From Entonaema liquescens (Eukaryota; Ascomycota; Sordariomycetes; Xylariales; Xylariaceae), in assembly GCA_902805475.1 (NCBI GenBank), contig CADCSX010000023.1, positions 2,170,001-2,234,000 on the forward strand: DNA of 64,000 bases, in the 5' to 3' direction. This document shows positions 21,801-33,004 of this stretch, piece by piece. A program made the translations under genes and the position numbers. Numbering within the stretch: the stretch's first letter is position 1; every line of letters starts with the position of its first letter. Under the pieces are notes generated by a model, which searched no databases, was not told the origin of the DNA, and saw only the letters and a program-made list of their open reading frames with translations.

Positions 21801-22716
21801 CAACTTAATCTATGAGACCGCATATAAGAAGTAGTCTCATAACAACGTATGCGTCACTCACTTGCATGAAAACAAGAGCTCCTAAGGGGATGTACATATG
21901 TACGAATTGTCTAAGTTTCTTGAAGTAGGTATGATAAAGAATAAAAGAGGGAAGCTTTTGACAACTTAAATGAAGACATATACTATACTCATGCGGGTTA
22001 GCTTCTAAAATTAAGTTGAGCTAAAAAGGCGACTAATCTAGCGCGGAATCAAAGACAGAACAGAACTTTTCCCCTTGTCTTGATTTTGGTTTTAGGTACT
22101 ACCCTGTATGTCAGTACCTAAGTCAGGTACTTTAGACGATCTTAACGGGGGACCTAAAAGGAACCTAAGGTTTTCGCTACATATGCCGTACAGCAGTTGA
22201 CGAAATCTAGAAGCACTTGAGGCCTTTGTCCCCATTCGCCGGGCTCAGCTCCTCAAAAAAAAAGTTACCTTATTTCTTTCAATCCCGCTTCAAGCCTCCG
22301 AAAATTCTCTTTTTCCTCCTGCTGTGCTACCCAAAGGCCCTCGAGAGAAGCTTCCCAGTTTCCACGTGCGCGCGACCCTTTTTAAGCAAGGCAAAAATAC
22401 GCGATAGATATATCTAACACACCAGCCACAACAGCGATCAGTTGCAGTTTTTTCCGGGTTTAAAAATCAAAAAGTTAGCTTGCGAAAAAAAAGAACCCCT
22501 CGGTCCAATTCGTCCAACCATAACAGCTCGAAACGACCCCGCGATTCTTCCCGATTGGACTGTGGCTCGGGCTTGGATCGGTGGCACCGCATCAGTATCG
22601 CTGTCTCAAAAGTTTTTTTTTTTCTTTGCTTGTGACGCTGCAGGATTGAAACTTTATTATTAAGTAACTAGAATATCCGGCAGCGCCTTGTTCACTTTTT
22701 TTCCTCTTCGATCAAC
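18851..22716. other. 3.9-kb gene-poor region
   Basis: No frame longer than about 80 codons has splice-supported extension or a recognisable motif on either strand. Composition is AT-leaning but without the CpG-only pattern of the element at 16.4-17.0 kb. TAGGTA-type motifs recur (for example 21434, 21739 and 22095). The last 500 bases carry pyrimidine-rich tracts before the PRPP synthetase start and are the likely promoter. No tRNA or 5S rRNA pattern was found. Confidence 0.55.
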
Positions 22717-24182
22717 ATGGGCGACATGGCGAACGAAATCAAATTGCTCTCGGGCAACAGCCATCCGAGCTTGGCTAAGGCTGTAGCTGATCGGTAGGTT
22801 TTCTTTTTTTCTTTTTGTTTTTCTTTTTCGAATCCTTCTTTTTTTTACCTTGGGACGATAAAACTATAGTAATTGGAGTTTTCTCGGTTATTAGTGGCTT
22901 TTGCTCAGACGATCAAATGACGAAATTGGAGATATAGTCCTTGGCCAAGATGCGATTGAATATGGAGTTGGGAATTGGAATTGGCTAACCACGAGTCTTT
23001 CGCGACGTTAGGTTAGGCATTGAGATCGCAAAGACGATGAGTTTGAATTATTCAAACCAAGAAACGAGCGTCACAGTCGGCGAGTCAGTAAGAGACGAAG
23101 ATGGTACGGCTTCACCTTAATACCAGGTTTCGCGCGATTAATTCCATCATAAACTTATACCTTTTTCTCTAGTCTTCATCTTACAATCCACCGCCCCAGG
23201 CGACATTAACGATGGCCTAATGGAACTCCTCATCATGATTCACGCCTGTCGTACGGCTTCAGCCCGGCGCATCACCGCCGTCATACCTAATTTTCCCTAC
23301 GCCCGGCAGGATAAGAAGGATAAGAGTCGAGCGCCTATATCGGCCAAGCTTATCGCCAATATGCTGCAGACCGCTGGTTGCAATCACGTCATCACGATGG
23401 ATCTCCACGCCTCTCAGATCCAAGGTTTCTTCAATGTCCCCGTAGACAATCTATATGCCGAGCCTAGTGTCTTGCGGTGGATTCGGGAGAACCTCGCTGG
23501 CCAAGAGACGGTTATTGTCAGTCCGGATGCTGGTGGTGCAAAGAGGTAGGCTGATTATTATATAATTGCCACTGACGGCATAGACGTAACAGAGCTGACC
23601 CAATGCGACAGGGCTACATCTATAGCCGACCGTCTCGATCGTGGCTTTGCGCTTATCCACAAGGAGCGCCCGCGTCCCAATGTCGTGGGTAGGATGGTGC
23701 TTGTTGGTGACGTAGTGGATAAAGTTGCAATTCTAGTTGACGACATGGCCGACACCTGCGGTACTCTGGCGTAAGCATCTTTTCCTCCCCTATCCAATAA
23801 AATGAACAATAATACTGAAGGTTCCTTTTACAGAAAAGCAGCAGCTACCGTCAAGGAACACGGTGCCCGCGAAGTTATCGCCGTCGTTACCCACGGCATT
23901 CTCAGTGGCGACGCCATCACCACGCTCAACAACAGCTGCCTGAGCCAGATCGTCGTCACAAATACTGTGCCCCTCGGTGACAAGGTCCAGCGGTGTAAGA
24001 AGCTCCGGGTCATCGATGTGAGCCCTACGATAGCCGAAGCTATCCGACGAACTCACAACGGAGAAAGTGTCAGGTACGTTTCTGCATATATACAATATAT
24101 TTATACTCTTCATTACACTTCCCACGAGGTCTTCCCATTCTGACAACCTTCTAGTTTCCTGTTTACCCACGCTCCGGTATAA
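22717..24182 (+). CDS. Ribose-phosphate pyrophosphokinase (PRPP synthetase)
   Basis: Six exons: 22717-22793, 23012-23103, 23173-23545, 23612-23770, 23834-24073 and 24155-24182. They give 322 residues, the normal size for this enzyme. It makes 5-phosphoribosyl-1-pyrophosphate from ribose 5-phosphate and ATP in the cytosol, feeding purine, pyrimidine, NAD, His and Trp synthesis. Diagnostic segments are NEIKLLSGNSHPSLAKAVADRLG, ILQSTAPGDINDGLMELL, ARQDKKDKSRAPISAKL (ATP site), MDLHASQIQGFF and the PRPP-binding loop ILVDDMADTCGTL. The first intron is 218 bases, longer than the others; its acceptor CGTTAG is chosen over the next TTAG because only it restores RLGIEIAKTMSLNYSNQETS. The last exon encodes only eight residues (FLFTHAPV) after a split Ser codon. 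Yeast has several paralogues; I cannot say which one this is. Confidence 0.96.
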
Positions 24183-24744
24183 TATGTATTTACTCGCACG
24201 AGCACGAGTCGGGAGGAAGAAGAATATTGCAGGCGACGAACCTGCTAAAGTTACGTTATTAGAGAATCAAACAGGATGGACTCCATGGTTTCGGGAGTTT
24301 GAGATTGCATTTGGGAACCACTTATGCGAAGAGCTAGACTGGGATGCCGTAGAGCATAATTCGAGGTCATATAAGTACGGAGTTCATTATTATTATACTG
24401 CATTTGCCTACGGATATACACGCATCATGAACTGCATTTTCGGCTATTTCTAGCATGGGTCATGGCGAATTTGGACGAGAACATATCTGGGTATGAAAAC
24501 ATCATGTCACATAGAATTATGAGTACCCATACTAGGGCTCCTGCATAGAAAAACATTGGAAAGATTGAAAATAAAAACGGCGGTTTGGGAATCTTCATCC
24601 TAATTTTTTGTGTTCCGGGAATACATTCATGTGAGGCTTCTGCCTCTCTCATGACCAGCCGCCGATCATCCCTGCAAAAGCCATTGCCACGATTTATGCC
24701 CTAATGCAAGAACCAGAAGACACCGACCAAACGCCTGTAGGTAT
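24183..24744. other. Convergent 3' intergenic region
   Basis: About 560 bases between the 3' ends of the PRPP synthetase (+) and ribosomal protein S6 (-) genes. Open frames here are short and lack motifs. Confidence 0.6.
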
Positions 24745-25851
24745 TTACTTGCGCATAGAGCTTGCGCGACGCTTGCGAGCGTCAGCCTTGTGGGCACGGG
24801 CCTCGGCGACACGCTTAGCCAGAATCTGGGCGTACTCGTTCTATAGAATATTGTTAGTATATTTGGTGAAAGAGGATTTAGTATGGGTGAACGTACGGCC
24901 TCATCCTTGACCTTCTCGGACTGTCGTCGCTTGAGCGCGATGCGGTGGCGCTTGTGCTGGAGACGTTGGGGAGTGACCAGACGCTGGATCTTGGGGGCCT
25001 TGGTGTAAGGCTTCTTGCCCTCCTTCTTGGGCTGGACTTCTCGTCGAATGACGTACTTGCGGACCTATATATCGGGGAAAAAACCAGAGTATTAGCCATC
25101 TTTTGGGTGTTCTTCTAACACGATATTCCTCTCAGGCTCTGCTCGGTGGTATTCATTGCAAGGGATTCTTCTCTCTCATCCCGCAGAAGCAACGACCGAG
25201 CAGGCGATGACGAATGAAGGTGTACTTACATCGTCATCCTTGCTGAGACTGAAGAAGCGGCGGATCTTGGTGGCACGCTTGGGACCGAGGCGCTTGGGGT
25301 GGACGACGTCGGTGAGGCCGGGGATCTCGCTATCGCCCTGCTTGACGACGGAAAGGGCAAGGACGGACAGATCCATGGCGGTAATGCAGCCACGGACGGA
25401 CTTTCGCTTGCGCTCACCGGTACGGCGGGGGCGGTAGCAGGAGTGGCCTTCGGAAAGGAGGAGTCGGACACGGGTAGGGTGCATGACACCCTGCTTCATG
25501 GGGAAACCTTGCTTGTCGTTACCGCCGGTGATGCGGAAGATGTAGCCCTTGAACTCATCGCCGAGGTTGTCACCGGGGATTTCAGCGCCCATCTAAAACA
25601 TCATACATGTTAGTTTTTTCTATGGTCGGAGTAGATGTTGAAAAAAATGCCGAAAAATGCCTTTTCGATATATTCACACGAGGTTTATCGAATAGAGATT
25701 GTTCAGGCTTTTCGAGGATTCGCAGGAACGGCAACGAAAGGTTCAGGTGCAAACATACGCGCTTCTCCATGAAGTCACGGAGCTTTCGCTCATCTTCGAT
25801 CTCAATGAGCTTCTGGCTGCCATTGGCAGGGTAAGAGATGTTCAACTTCAT
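24745..25851 (-). CDS. rps6: 40S ribosomal protein S6 (eS6)
   Basis: Four exons on -, 25851-25759, 25592-25230, 25064-24897 and 24840-24745, encode 239 residues, the usual length. All introns are phase 0. The start reads MKLNISYPANGSQKLIEIED, followed by MGAEIPGDNLGDEFKGYIFR, SVRGCITAMDLSVLALSV and VHPKRLGPKRATKIRRFFSL. The basic C-terminus, QHKRHRIALKRRQSEK to RRASSMRK, ends with the Arg-Arg-Ala-Ser-Ser phosphorylation site known from eS6, a target of TOR-linked kinases. eS6 sits on the small subunit near the mRNA channel. The gene is divergent from CTF8 with under 400 bases between the two starts, so they may share promoter elements. Confidence 0.97.
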
Positions 25852-26243
25852 CTCGGCGGTGGTTGTCGGGGGGGTCGACTGTCGTTGGGTGTTGTTGGAT
25901 GAAGTCGAATCGAGAGAACACACCGAAAAATTAATGGGAATTGAAAAAAAGGTTCAAAGTTGTTGTGTGGATTTACTTCGTCTAATCCCAATTTTCCTGC
26001 GTGTGAGAAAAGGTGGGGGGCGCGCTAGGGCTACTGGTGCATGGACCACCTGAGCGGATCTCCAATCCAAAAAAGTTGATTTACCCGAAGAAAATCCATT
26101 AACGCGTACCTTCAGCGAACGCGATTTATCAAGAAGTACTATGTGCCCCACTCATTTTTATTATTCGTCTTCCAGATATGAGGTAGCTACCTATCATCGT
26201 CTCTTTTGAGTGAGATACTACTACTAAGGTAGTCTCCTCAAAA
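25852..26243. promoter_or_regulatory. Divergent promoter between S6 and CTF8
   Basis: The 392 bases between the two start codons must contain both promoters and 5' leaders. I see no TATA box. A TAGGTA-like GAGGTAGCTACCTATC lies near 26180. Which elements serve which gene cannot be read from the sequence. Confidence 0.5.
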
Positions 26244-26708
26244 ATGGCTACTTCTGTCAAGTTATATCCTAGGAAGGATGGGACTAAAGCCACCGGCCAA
26301 CACGCGCTTCCTCAACTCTTACAAACACCATCTGGTCTGGCTATTCTTGAGCTCCAAGGCACTATCAACCTACCACAGGCTCATGAGAACGATGGGAGTA
26401 AACCTCAAGAAGTGGCCATCGGACGCCTTGTATTTCCAGATCATCACCCGGAAACTCAAGATCCCTCCGGTACAGCCTGGATGAAACGGGTTCATCTTTA
26501 TGTAGGCGAGCATCAGAGGCTTACCGGTGAAGCCAAGAAACTGCCCAAAGCTATGGCTATTATCAGAAAGCGGACTAAGTCAGAGGAAGATGTAGAGATG
26601 ACTGATGGGCAGCCAGACTCTTCTACTGTTGAGGAGTTGGAAGTGGTCGAGATAGTCAAGTACAAGCTGGTATTCTCTCAACGTCCAGAGCCTGTAGGAA
26701 CTGGATGA
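26244..26708 (+). CDS. ctf8: Chromosome transmission fidelity protein 8 (Ctf8)
   Basis: One exon of 154 residues. Ctf8, with Ctf18 and Dcc1, forms an alternative clamp loader (RFC-Ctf18) that acts on PCNA in the nucleus and promotes sister chromatid cohesion. The core motif SGLAILELQGTINLPQ is the diagnostic Ctf8 signature, followed by EVAIGRLVFPDH, VHLYVGEHQRLTGEAKKLPK and the C-terminal VEIVKYKLVFSQRPEP. The middle has an acidic, probably disordered insertion (EEDVEMTDGQPDSSTVEE). The start is the first ATG of the frame, at the beginning of a well-conserved N-terminus. It is short, but the family itself is 120-160 residues. Identification is strong. Confidence 0.92.
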   Translation: MATSVKLYPRKDGTKATGQHALPQLLQTPSGLAILELQGTINLPQAHENDGSKPQEVAIGRLVFPDHHPETQDPSGTAWMKRVHLYVGEHQRLTGEAKKLPKAMAIIRKRTKSEEDVEMTDGQPDSSTVEELEVVEIVKYKLVFSQRPEPVGTG

Positions 26709-27925
26709 AGACATGTCGACATACTGCGAAGGATCCATGAATCGGGCGACCACTATATTGAATGATCTGACTATGGGAAGCCTTGGTTACTAGCACATAT
26801 ACTAAGGGGCTTATATCCATATTGTATCTGACTCCTAAGACCCCGGCTGTAGGCCTTCTAGCGACGCATCAACATAGCCTTACGGCATCACGGCCTTAGG
26901 GTCCAGAAGACGCCCCGAACCAACATACAAGTCCTGGAAGGAAACCCACTAGTAGCAATTGAACTAGACAAGCAAAGTTGTTAACGTTCGTATGTCTCCA
27001 GGCACTTATGTCGACAACTAGGAGATGAGCTTATACGTGCGAAACGACATGCAAACGTATATTGGGTACATGGAAAGTCTATGTGGTGTACTCTTTTTAC
27101 ACTTATTGTGTACTACCCGACGTGGCTGTTTGAAGGGAAAACGCTGCCCTAACTGTGACTCTGGTTGTAGGATCTAGAATTAGATAAATCCTAGTAAGAT
27201 TATTTAAACAAATATGAAAGCTTAAAGTTACATATGGAGGGTTCTTCAAGCATAGCTCTCGTGACTATTAATCTTTTAATACATGTAATGCATATTCGAT
27301 CGATTGCTGGTAAAACAATCCACTGCCCAAAAGTAGGTATTTCGTACATTTGTCATTAGGTAATCAAGCCTTGATTCTTGGCATGCTGGGGGATAAGCTG
27401 ATAAGAGATGAGGCTAAATCAAGGACCCACATGAATCGACCTCGCATATCGCGAACGGACCGCGAAGCTGTCAACTCTATTAAACTTCACTCTATTCAAC
27501 CTTTTCAGCCTTCCCAAGCTCATCCGTCAACAACTTCCTGCGACTCCTTCTGGATAAGCGACGCAAGATAGGCGCGTAAGTTTGGAGACTAATTTCTTGA
27601 GATTGGTCTATTTCAACAAAGCAAAGTCATTTTCGTTCACGCAGGCTGCGACGTCATCTGAACACTGCGAAACGTACGAGTCACCCACCTTTTCGGTAAT
27701 TCGAGCGACTCAGTCCATGGTGACTGCAAGTACTTGATATTTGAGCGAACTAGCAGCCGCCAAACCCATCGAATCTCCGACTGCTATTTTTGATCCTTAG
27801 ACCGTTTCTTGAATTCGACAAATCGAGTACTGCTTACCTTCAAACAACATTTGAAGGAATTACACGATTGCTTCGTCGTCAATTCATCCGATTAATAATC
27901 CTCCAACTATCACGACATCGCAAAG
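26709..27925. other. Intergenic region, no gene seen
   Basis: About 1.2 kb between CTF8 and TAF10, both on +. It holds the CTF8 3' end and the TAF10 promoter. A frame at 27350-27571 has no motif and was not called. Confidence 0.55.
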
Positions 27926-28539
27926 ATGGCAAGCGCACCCACGGAGAATGAGCAGGTTCCCCCTGTAGCCTCTCAGCAGAACGAGGAAGAGGCTATCCTA
28001 CCTACGGAGCCCAAGATGCCGACCCGAAAGGACACTTCGTTGAAGGAATTTCTAACCAAGATGGACGACTATGCACCCATCGTGAGCATCTTACGTTCGG
28101 CTACTAGCCGTATCATATGCGCTAATCATTTGAGTAGATTCCCGATGCTGTGACGAACTACTACATGACAAAAGCCGGTCTTCCCCCGCCACCCCACACC
28201 GATCCGCGCCTCGCGCGCCTCATCGCCCTCGCGGTTCAGAAATTCGTCGCTGATATCGCCGCGGATGCCTACCAATACAGTCGCATCCGCGCATCCAATA
28301 CGAGCGCAAACAACCCGATGGGCAACCTCGGTGCTGCGGCAGGACTCCAGATTCCGGGTCAAGCGCAAGCCAACACCAAAGATCAAGGACGTGGTGGGCC
28401 GCTTGGTATCCAGAGAGCGGGTTACGGCGGAGGAGGCCAGGGTGGTAGCCAGAACCGCACGGTCCTTACCATGGAGGATTTGGGTATGGCCGTCGGCGAA
28501 TACGGCGTCAACGTCAAGCGAAGCGAGTTCTACCGATAA
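27926..28539 (+). CDS. taf10: TFIID/SAGA subunit TAF10
   Basis: Two exons, 27926-28081 and 28138-28539 (phase-0 intron, donor GTGAGC), give 185 residues. TAF10 is a histone-fold protein shared by the general factor TFIID and the SAGA coactivator. The conserved core begins in exon 1 with LKEFLTKMDDYAPI and continues across the junction as IPDAVTNYYMTKAGLPPPPH, then RLARLIALAVQKFVADIAADAYQYSRIR, and ends with RTVLTMEDLGMAVGEYGVNVKRSEFYR. Between the last helices there is a Gly/Gln/Asn-rich insert (YGGGGQGGSQNR), as in other filamentous fungi. The N-terminal 40 residues are acidic and likely disordered. The motif is split by the intron, so the splice model is well supported. Confidence 0.95.
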
Positions 28540-29107
28540 GCATCCGGGTATGTTGGAAGCTTATCGACCAGCATAGTCATCTATGGATGCTGATGCTATT
28601 TTCCCCAATCACCTAGAAGCTTAGCCCTGCTATCACGGCAAGGGAATACGTCATCGGTTCAAGTTGGAGCCTTTACCTGGATATTTAAACGAAACTTTTG
28701 ACGTTGTACTACACGAGATGCTGGCCCTACTTCATTTCTACGGAACAGCAACAGAGAATCCACGAGGGTCAGAACATAAGGAACGGAAGGTCACATTCAG
28801 GGAAAAGGTGTTTGGCGTTTAGGAATAGGCTTTTCTTATGTTATTTTCAGAACCGGCCCGACCGCGCCCGGGAGTTATACATGTACAATTAGAAGACGGA
28901 CTACGGTCGTCTAATGACTGACTCTAAATAAGCTTGCACACGGATAGACATTATAAATGGACGTGTCTTGCGTTTTTCTCCAAGGATATTTTGCCGTATG
29001 ATTATGTGAGCGCATAATATACAGTAAAGGGTAAACTCGTAAAGGACCCCTTTAAAATGCCTATAATGCCGGGGTATGCCTACGCCTCGTTGTGCTTTTT
29101 GCTTATT
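28540..29107. other. Convergent 3' intergenic region
   Basis: About 570 bases between TAF10 (+) and the mitochondrial S19 gene (-). No further gene was seen. Confidence 0.6.
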
Positions 29108-29626
29108 TTACCTTCGTGACCAGATGAAGGGTTTTCTCGTCCTAAACGGAGTAAAATTAGTATTAGAATAAGAAAATAGACGACCGTTCCTTGTCGATAG
29201 TTCCGAGTAAGGCAGCGAGAAGAAGGGGAAAAGGGAGACGTACGGAGAAAACTCGCCGAGCTTGTGGCCGACCATCTCTTCGGTGACCTCGAGGTCGTGG
29301 TAGTCCTTGCCGTTGTATATCTGGAACTTAAGACCGACGAAGCTGGGTAGGATGGTCGCGGCGCGGGCCTGCGTACGGATCGGCTTGACTCGCTCGCCTG
29401 GTTGGGGGCGCACGATGGCTAGACTGTATGTGATATGTTAGAGTGTGGCATTCGTAGGTTCGGTGGGATATAACGGCTTGGTAGGATGCTTCGGGGGGAA
29501 GTCTTACGGTACAATATGCGGCCCTACAGGAAGTAGTCAGTTATGATTGAGGTATATATTAAGAGAGGAGAATAGCTTACCCTTCCATACGGATCGGCGT
29601 TGTAAGAGACACCTTGTCGGCTGCAT
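29108..29626 (-). CDS. rsm19: Mitochondrial small-subunit ribosomal protein S19
   Basis: Four exons on -, 29626-29581, 29523-29508, 29423-29244 and 29141-29108, give 91 residues. The second exon is only 16 bases and the last only 34. The spliced protein reads MQPTRCLLQRRSVWKGPHIV at the start, then IRTQARAATILPSFVGLKF, IYNGKDYHDLEVTEEMVGH and KLGEFSPTRKPFIWSRR. This is the uS19 pattern (RSxWKGPxxV, R.ATILP..VG, YNGK.., GHKLGEFSPTR). uS19 lies in the head of the small subunit near the A site; the short length and Rsm19-like N-terminus indicate the mitochondrial version. Every junction restores a conserved motif, so confidence is high despite the tiny exons. Confidence 0.93.
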
Positions 29627-31358
29627 TTTGTCTGGATTTTGGCGATTGATGATGATGGAAGAGCTTGTCGCAATAATTTCTATGTAGATGTACTTGGTAA
29701 ATGCATATCCCCGAGTCACAGGTTAGAATTCCAAAGCGGATTTACATTCTCCCACTATATGAGCGTATTAGATAGGTACTAGGAAGTGGGGCTTGGTGCA
29801 ACTCTCTCATCGAGTACCTAGTTCTACAAGTACGGAAACTCCCGTCATTTCAACTTTTTAGTCTTCAAACATTATACCTATCCAAAATGCATACCTAGGT
29901 GTTGACAAGATTTACTCTCCCATAGAGAGTTAAACTCTTTAGTCTATTAGACCTACGAGGCTATTTACCTCAGAGGACATATAACACCATTAACAAATCT
30001 GTCACCTTCTTTACGAATCTATATCAAGTAAACGGGAATTTATCTTGCCGTGTCAAACACATCGCCCTACTTTATCCAGGATATATCAGAGTATATGCAT
30101 GACCTAGTACCTCATCCTAAAGACCCGACGAGGCTGAAGTATCTCTAATTATTAGGAGACTAACTGATGTATATTTCTACTTGAACGCTTCTCTCCTCTT
30201 GGTAACTTAGAGACTAACTTGGCGATACAAAGCGACTGAGATACGGAGTAGAGAACCTGAAATTCTACGGAGCATCAAAGATTCATTTTTAAGGATACCT
30301 AACCTAGGTCATTAGGTAGGTATTATATCAAGAACATTCGTTAACCGTATGGTAGGCGTACATACGAGTTTATTCGAGTCTATTCTGATTGGTTACTCTT
30401 AACCCCTTGCAACCGGCGTTAGATAATTCGACTTACTTGATTCGGGTTTCCTACCGATACGACGTCGAGGTCCCCATAATTAAAGCAACGGAAATCCAAC
30501 ATCCAAACACCCAATACCACCCCCGAGTCGTGATGCCAAATGCGAGACGCGTTCCCAATGCGATTCGGGGACCTGGCTATCTCTCCCATTTATCCCCTGT
30601 GGCTCTCGGCCAGTTTGGTCTTCTAGTCCCACGTCATTTACTCTAACCCCCAACTTTTCATCGTCCGTTCCCCTGACGAGCTTGCGTCGCCACGCGGAGA
30701 GCCCTACCTTAGCATACCCCTAATATATATACGGAGAGCTAGGCCCCGCCCCCCTAGAAGCAGCAACGAGCTTCACGAGAGCTTTGGTGTATCATGTCCT
30801 TTCGGCCCTATCTTCTTAGCTTTCTCTACTTGTTCGATGCCAATATGTCTAGTATCTATGGTTCATTTTTGTGTCATGTCGTAACTCCATGACCAAACTA
30901 CATGTAGTCCATGTTCGTCTCCAACAGGGGCGATGTTCATACCCTTGCAAGGGTCCGGCATCAAAAACCACCCTACCGAAAAACCAAGCATCACGGCCAA
31001 GCTGCCGGTGACCGCTATGCTCTTCCGATGCAGAATCTCGCCCCAGGCTTTATTACATAGACCATTAATCCCCACCGGGTCCTACGAGGAACGAGCAGTT
31101 TCAATATGAGGCTCAATGGGCCTACATATCCGTAGATCTACGATCCCCTCGCGCCGAAATTACCTTTAGCGCCGGGTGGTGACCCCGGCCGTAGTTGTTT
31201 ATGCTTCCATTCTCTTTTGCGTGGGGCGGAAGGTTGGCTTCCGCCCTTAGGCCTTAAAGTATAAGAGGCCGAGGAATCCGCCTTGACTCGTAGATATCGA
31301 GTAGCTAGCTTGTCTCCCACACCCCACGTTGTACGTCTTCGTCTAAGTCAACAACATC
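29627..31358. other. Intergenic region upstream of the GH5 gene
   Basis: About 1.7 kb. TAGGTA-type motifs cluster at 29776, 29813, 29891 and 30296-30325. A frame on - at 30863-31075 encodes a hydrophobic stretch but lacks an ATG start and was not called. The last 150 bases hold candidate carbon-control sites, listed separately. Confidence 0.5.
31221..31327 (+). promoter_or_regulatory. Candidate CreA/Cre1 sites and TATA-like box of the GH5 gene
   Basis: GTGGGG at 31221-31226 and CCCCAC at 31322-31327 match the SYGGRG consensus of the fungal carbon catabolite repressor, and a TATAAG lies at 31260-31265. Such sites are expected before cellulase genes, but the motif is short and common, so this is only suggestive. 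Confidence 0.3.
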
Positions 31359-32719
31359 ATGAGGTTCGTCGATCTGCTCGCGGTCGCTGCCACGGTCTCC
31401 GCCGTTGCGGTGCCCACCCAGACCAAGAAGCGCGCAAGTCCATTCCAGTTCACCGGTGTAAGCGAGTCGGGAGCCGAGTTCGGCAACCAGGCTCTTCCCG
31501 GACGTCTCGGCAAGGACTACACTTGGCCCGACCACAATGCCATCTCTACCCTGATCCAGAAGGGCTTCAACACCTTCCGCATTCCGATCATGATGTTAGT
31601 CTCCACCTATCGAAGAAGCATAATCTTAGACAATGCTAAACATAAGTTAGGGAGCGAATCGTTCCAGACAAGTTGACCGGCTCCATCAACGAGACCTATG
31701 CCGCCGGCCTTGACGACGTAAGTCTAAAGCCCCATACATGATATGTATAGCACAAAGACTAACCAAACTCCCAGATTGTCACATACATCACCGGCCAGTT
31801 AGTCTCACCCTACCATACACCTCAGCCTCCCCCCTCCATTATAGTTCTCATACTGACAAATCCCGCGCTAGGGGCGCCTACGCCGTCGTAGACCCGCACA
31901 ACTTCGGGCGATACTACAACAACATCATCACGGACGTAGCCGGCTTCGGCGCGTGGTGGACGACAGTCGCCAAGCGCTACGCCACCAACGAGAAGGTCAT
32001 CTTCGACACCAACAACGAGTTCCACGACGAGGAAAACGACCTCGTCGGCAAGCTCAACCAGGCCGCCATCGACGCCATCCGCGGCGCCGGCGCCACTTCC
32101 CAGTTCATCTTCGTGGAAGGAAACTCGTGGACGGGTGCTTGGCACTGGGTTAGTGAAAACTCTCCCATCTTCTCTACTACTAAAATGCTGTGATATCGTT
32201 GCTGATGCGTTATACTATATACAGATTTCCAGCGGTACTTCGGAGGCCATGGGTAAATTGACGGATCCCCAGGACAAGATCGTCTACGAGATGGTACGTA
32301 TATGAGTAACCCCAGATATATACTGTATATATATATATATATATGTATCCTACATATTTCTTCCAAGCACATTAAACTAACCCACTCCCTAGCACCAATA
32401 CCTCGACTCCGACGGCTCCGGCACATCCGAAGCCTGCGTGTCCGCCACCATCGGCAAGGAGCGTCTCGCCGACGCCACCGCCTGGCTCAAGGCCAACAAC
32501 AAGAAGGGTCTGATCGGCGAGACCGCCGGCGGCGGCAACGCCCAGTGCATCCAGGCTATCCAGGGCATGCTGGCGTACATGAAGGAGAACTCGGACGTCT
32601 GGACCGGTTGGCTGTGGTGGGGTGCCGGGCCTTGGTGGGCGGACTACATGTACTCCATCGAGCCGCCTTCCGGAACTGCTTTCACGAAGGTGTTGCCGTC
32701 TTTGGCCGACTACATCTAA
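31359..32719 (+). CDS. Secreted GH5 endoglucanase-like glycoside hydrolase
   Basis: Six exons (31359-31594, 31651-31717, 31775-31797, 31872-32148, 32225-32293, 32393-32719) give 332 residues. MRFVDLLAVAATVSAVA is a signal peptide, followed by a KKR site that suits Kex2-type processing. The fold is a glycoside hydrolase family 5 barrel (endo-1,4-beta-glucanase class, subfamily 5-like): GVSESGAEFGNQALPGRLGK, FNTFRIPIMMERIVPDKL, VVDPHNFGRYY, DTNNEFHD with acid/base E158, IFVEGNSWTGAWHW, and IGETAGGGN with nucleophile E267. The end, TGWLWWGAGPWWADYMYSIEP, is also typical. There is no cellulose-binding module. The acid/base motif is NEF, not the canonical NEP. Exon 3 is only 23 bases. Intron 5 holds a (TA)n tract. 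The enzyme probably cuts beta-1,4-glucan outside the cell. It is convergent with the TIR-like gene. Confidence 0.93.
32326..32344 (+). repeat. (TA)n microsatellite in GH5 intron 5
   Basis: About nine TA units lie within the intron 32294-32392. The tract is likely length-polymorphic and has no coding effect. Confidence 0.8.
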
Positions 32720-33004
32720 ATGTGACCCAGATAGGCACATGTGAGGTGATTGTGCGGAGTGTGGAGGATATACTACGGCTACTCGGGCAAAGAATTGTAT
32801 ATAGCACGACGAGAGCGGTGAGAGAAAATAGAGATCGTATTTTGGCATGAACCTATTGCATCGCCTTATATACAGGAGACAACTACCCGCTCCCCTTATA
32901 TCACTACCCAGTTCATTTTGTATCCACCTCCATATCCCTTCCCTTGAAATACACACCGCTTGCTAAACTATAACTCTTATGGGCTCTTATGGACTCTTAT
33001 GGAC

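Noticed and set aside
30863..31075. Hydrophobic 70-residue frame on - that looks like a membrane segment
   Set aside because: The frame has no ATG at its start, only a GTG, no splice-supported upstream exon, and no family resemblance.
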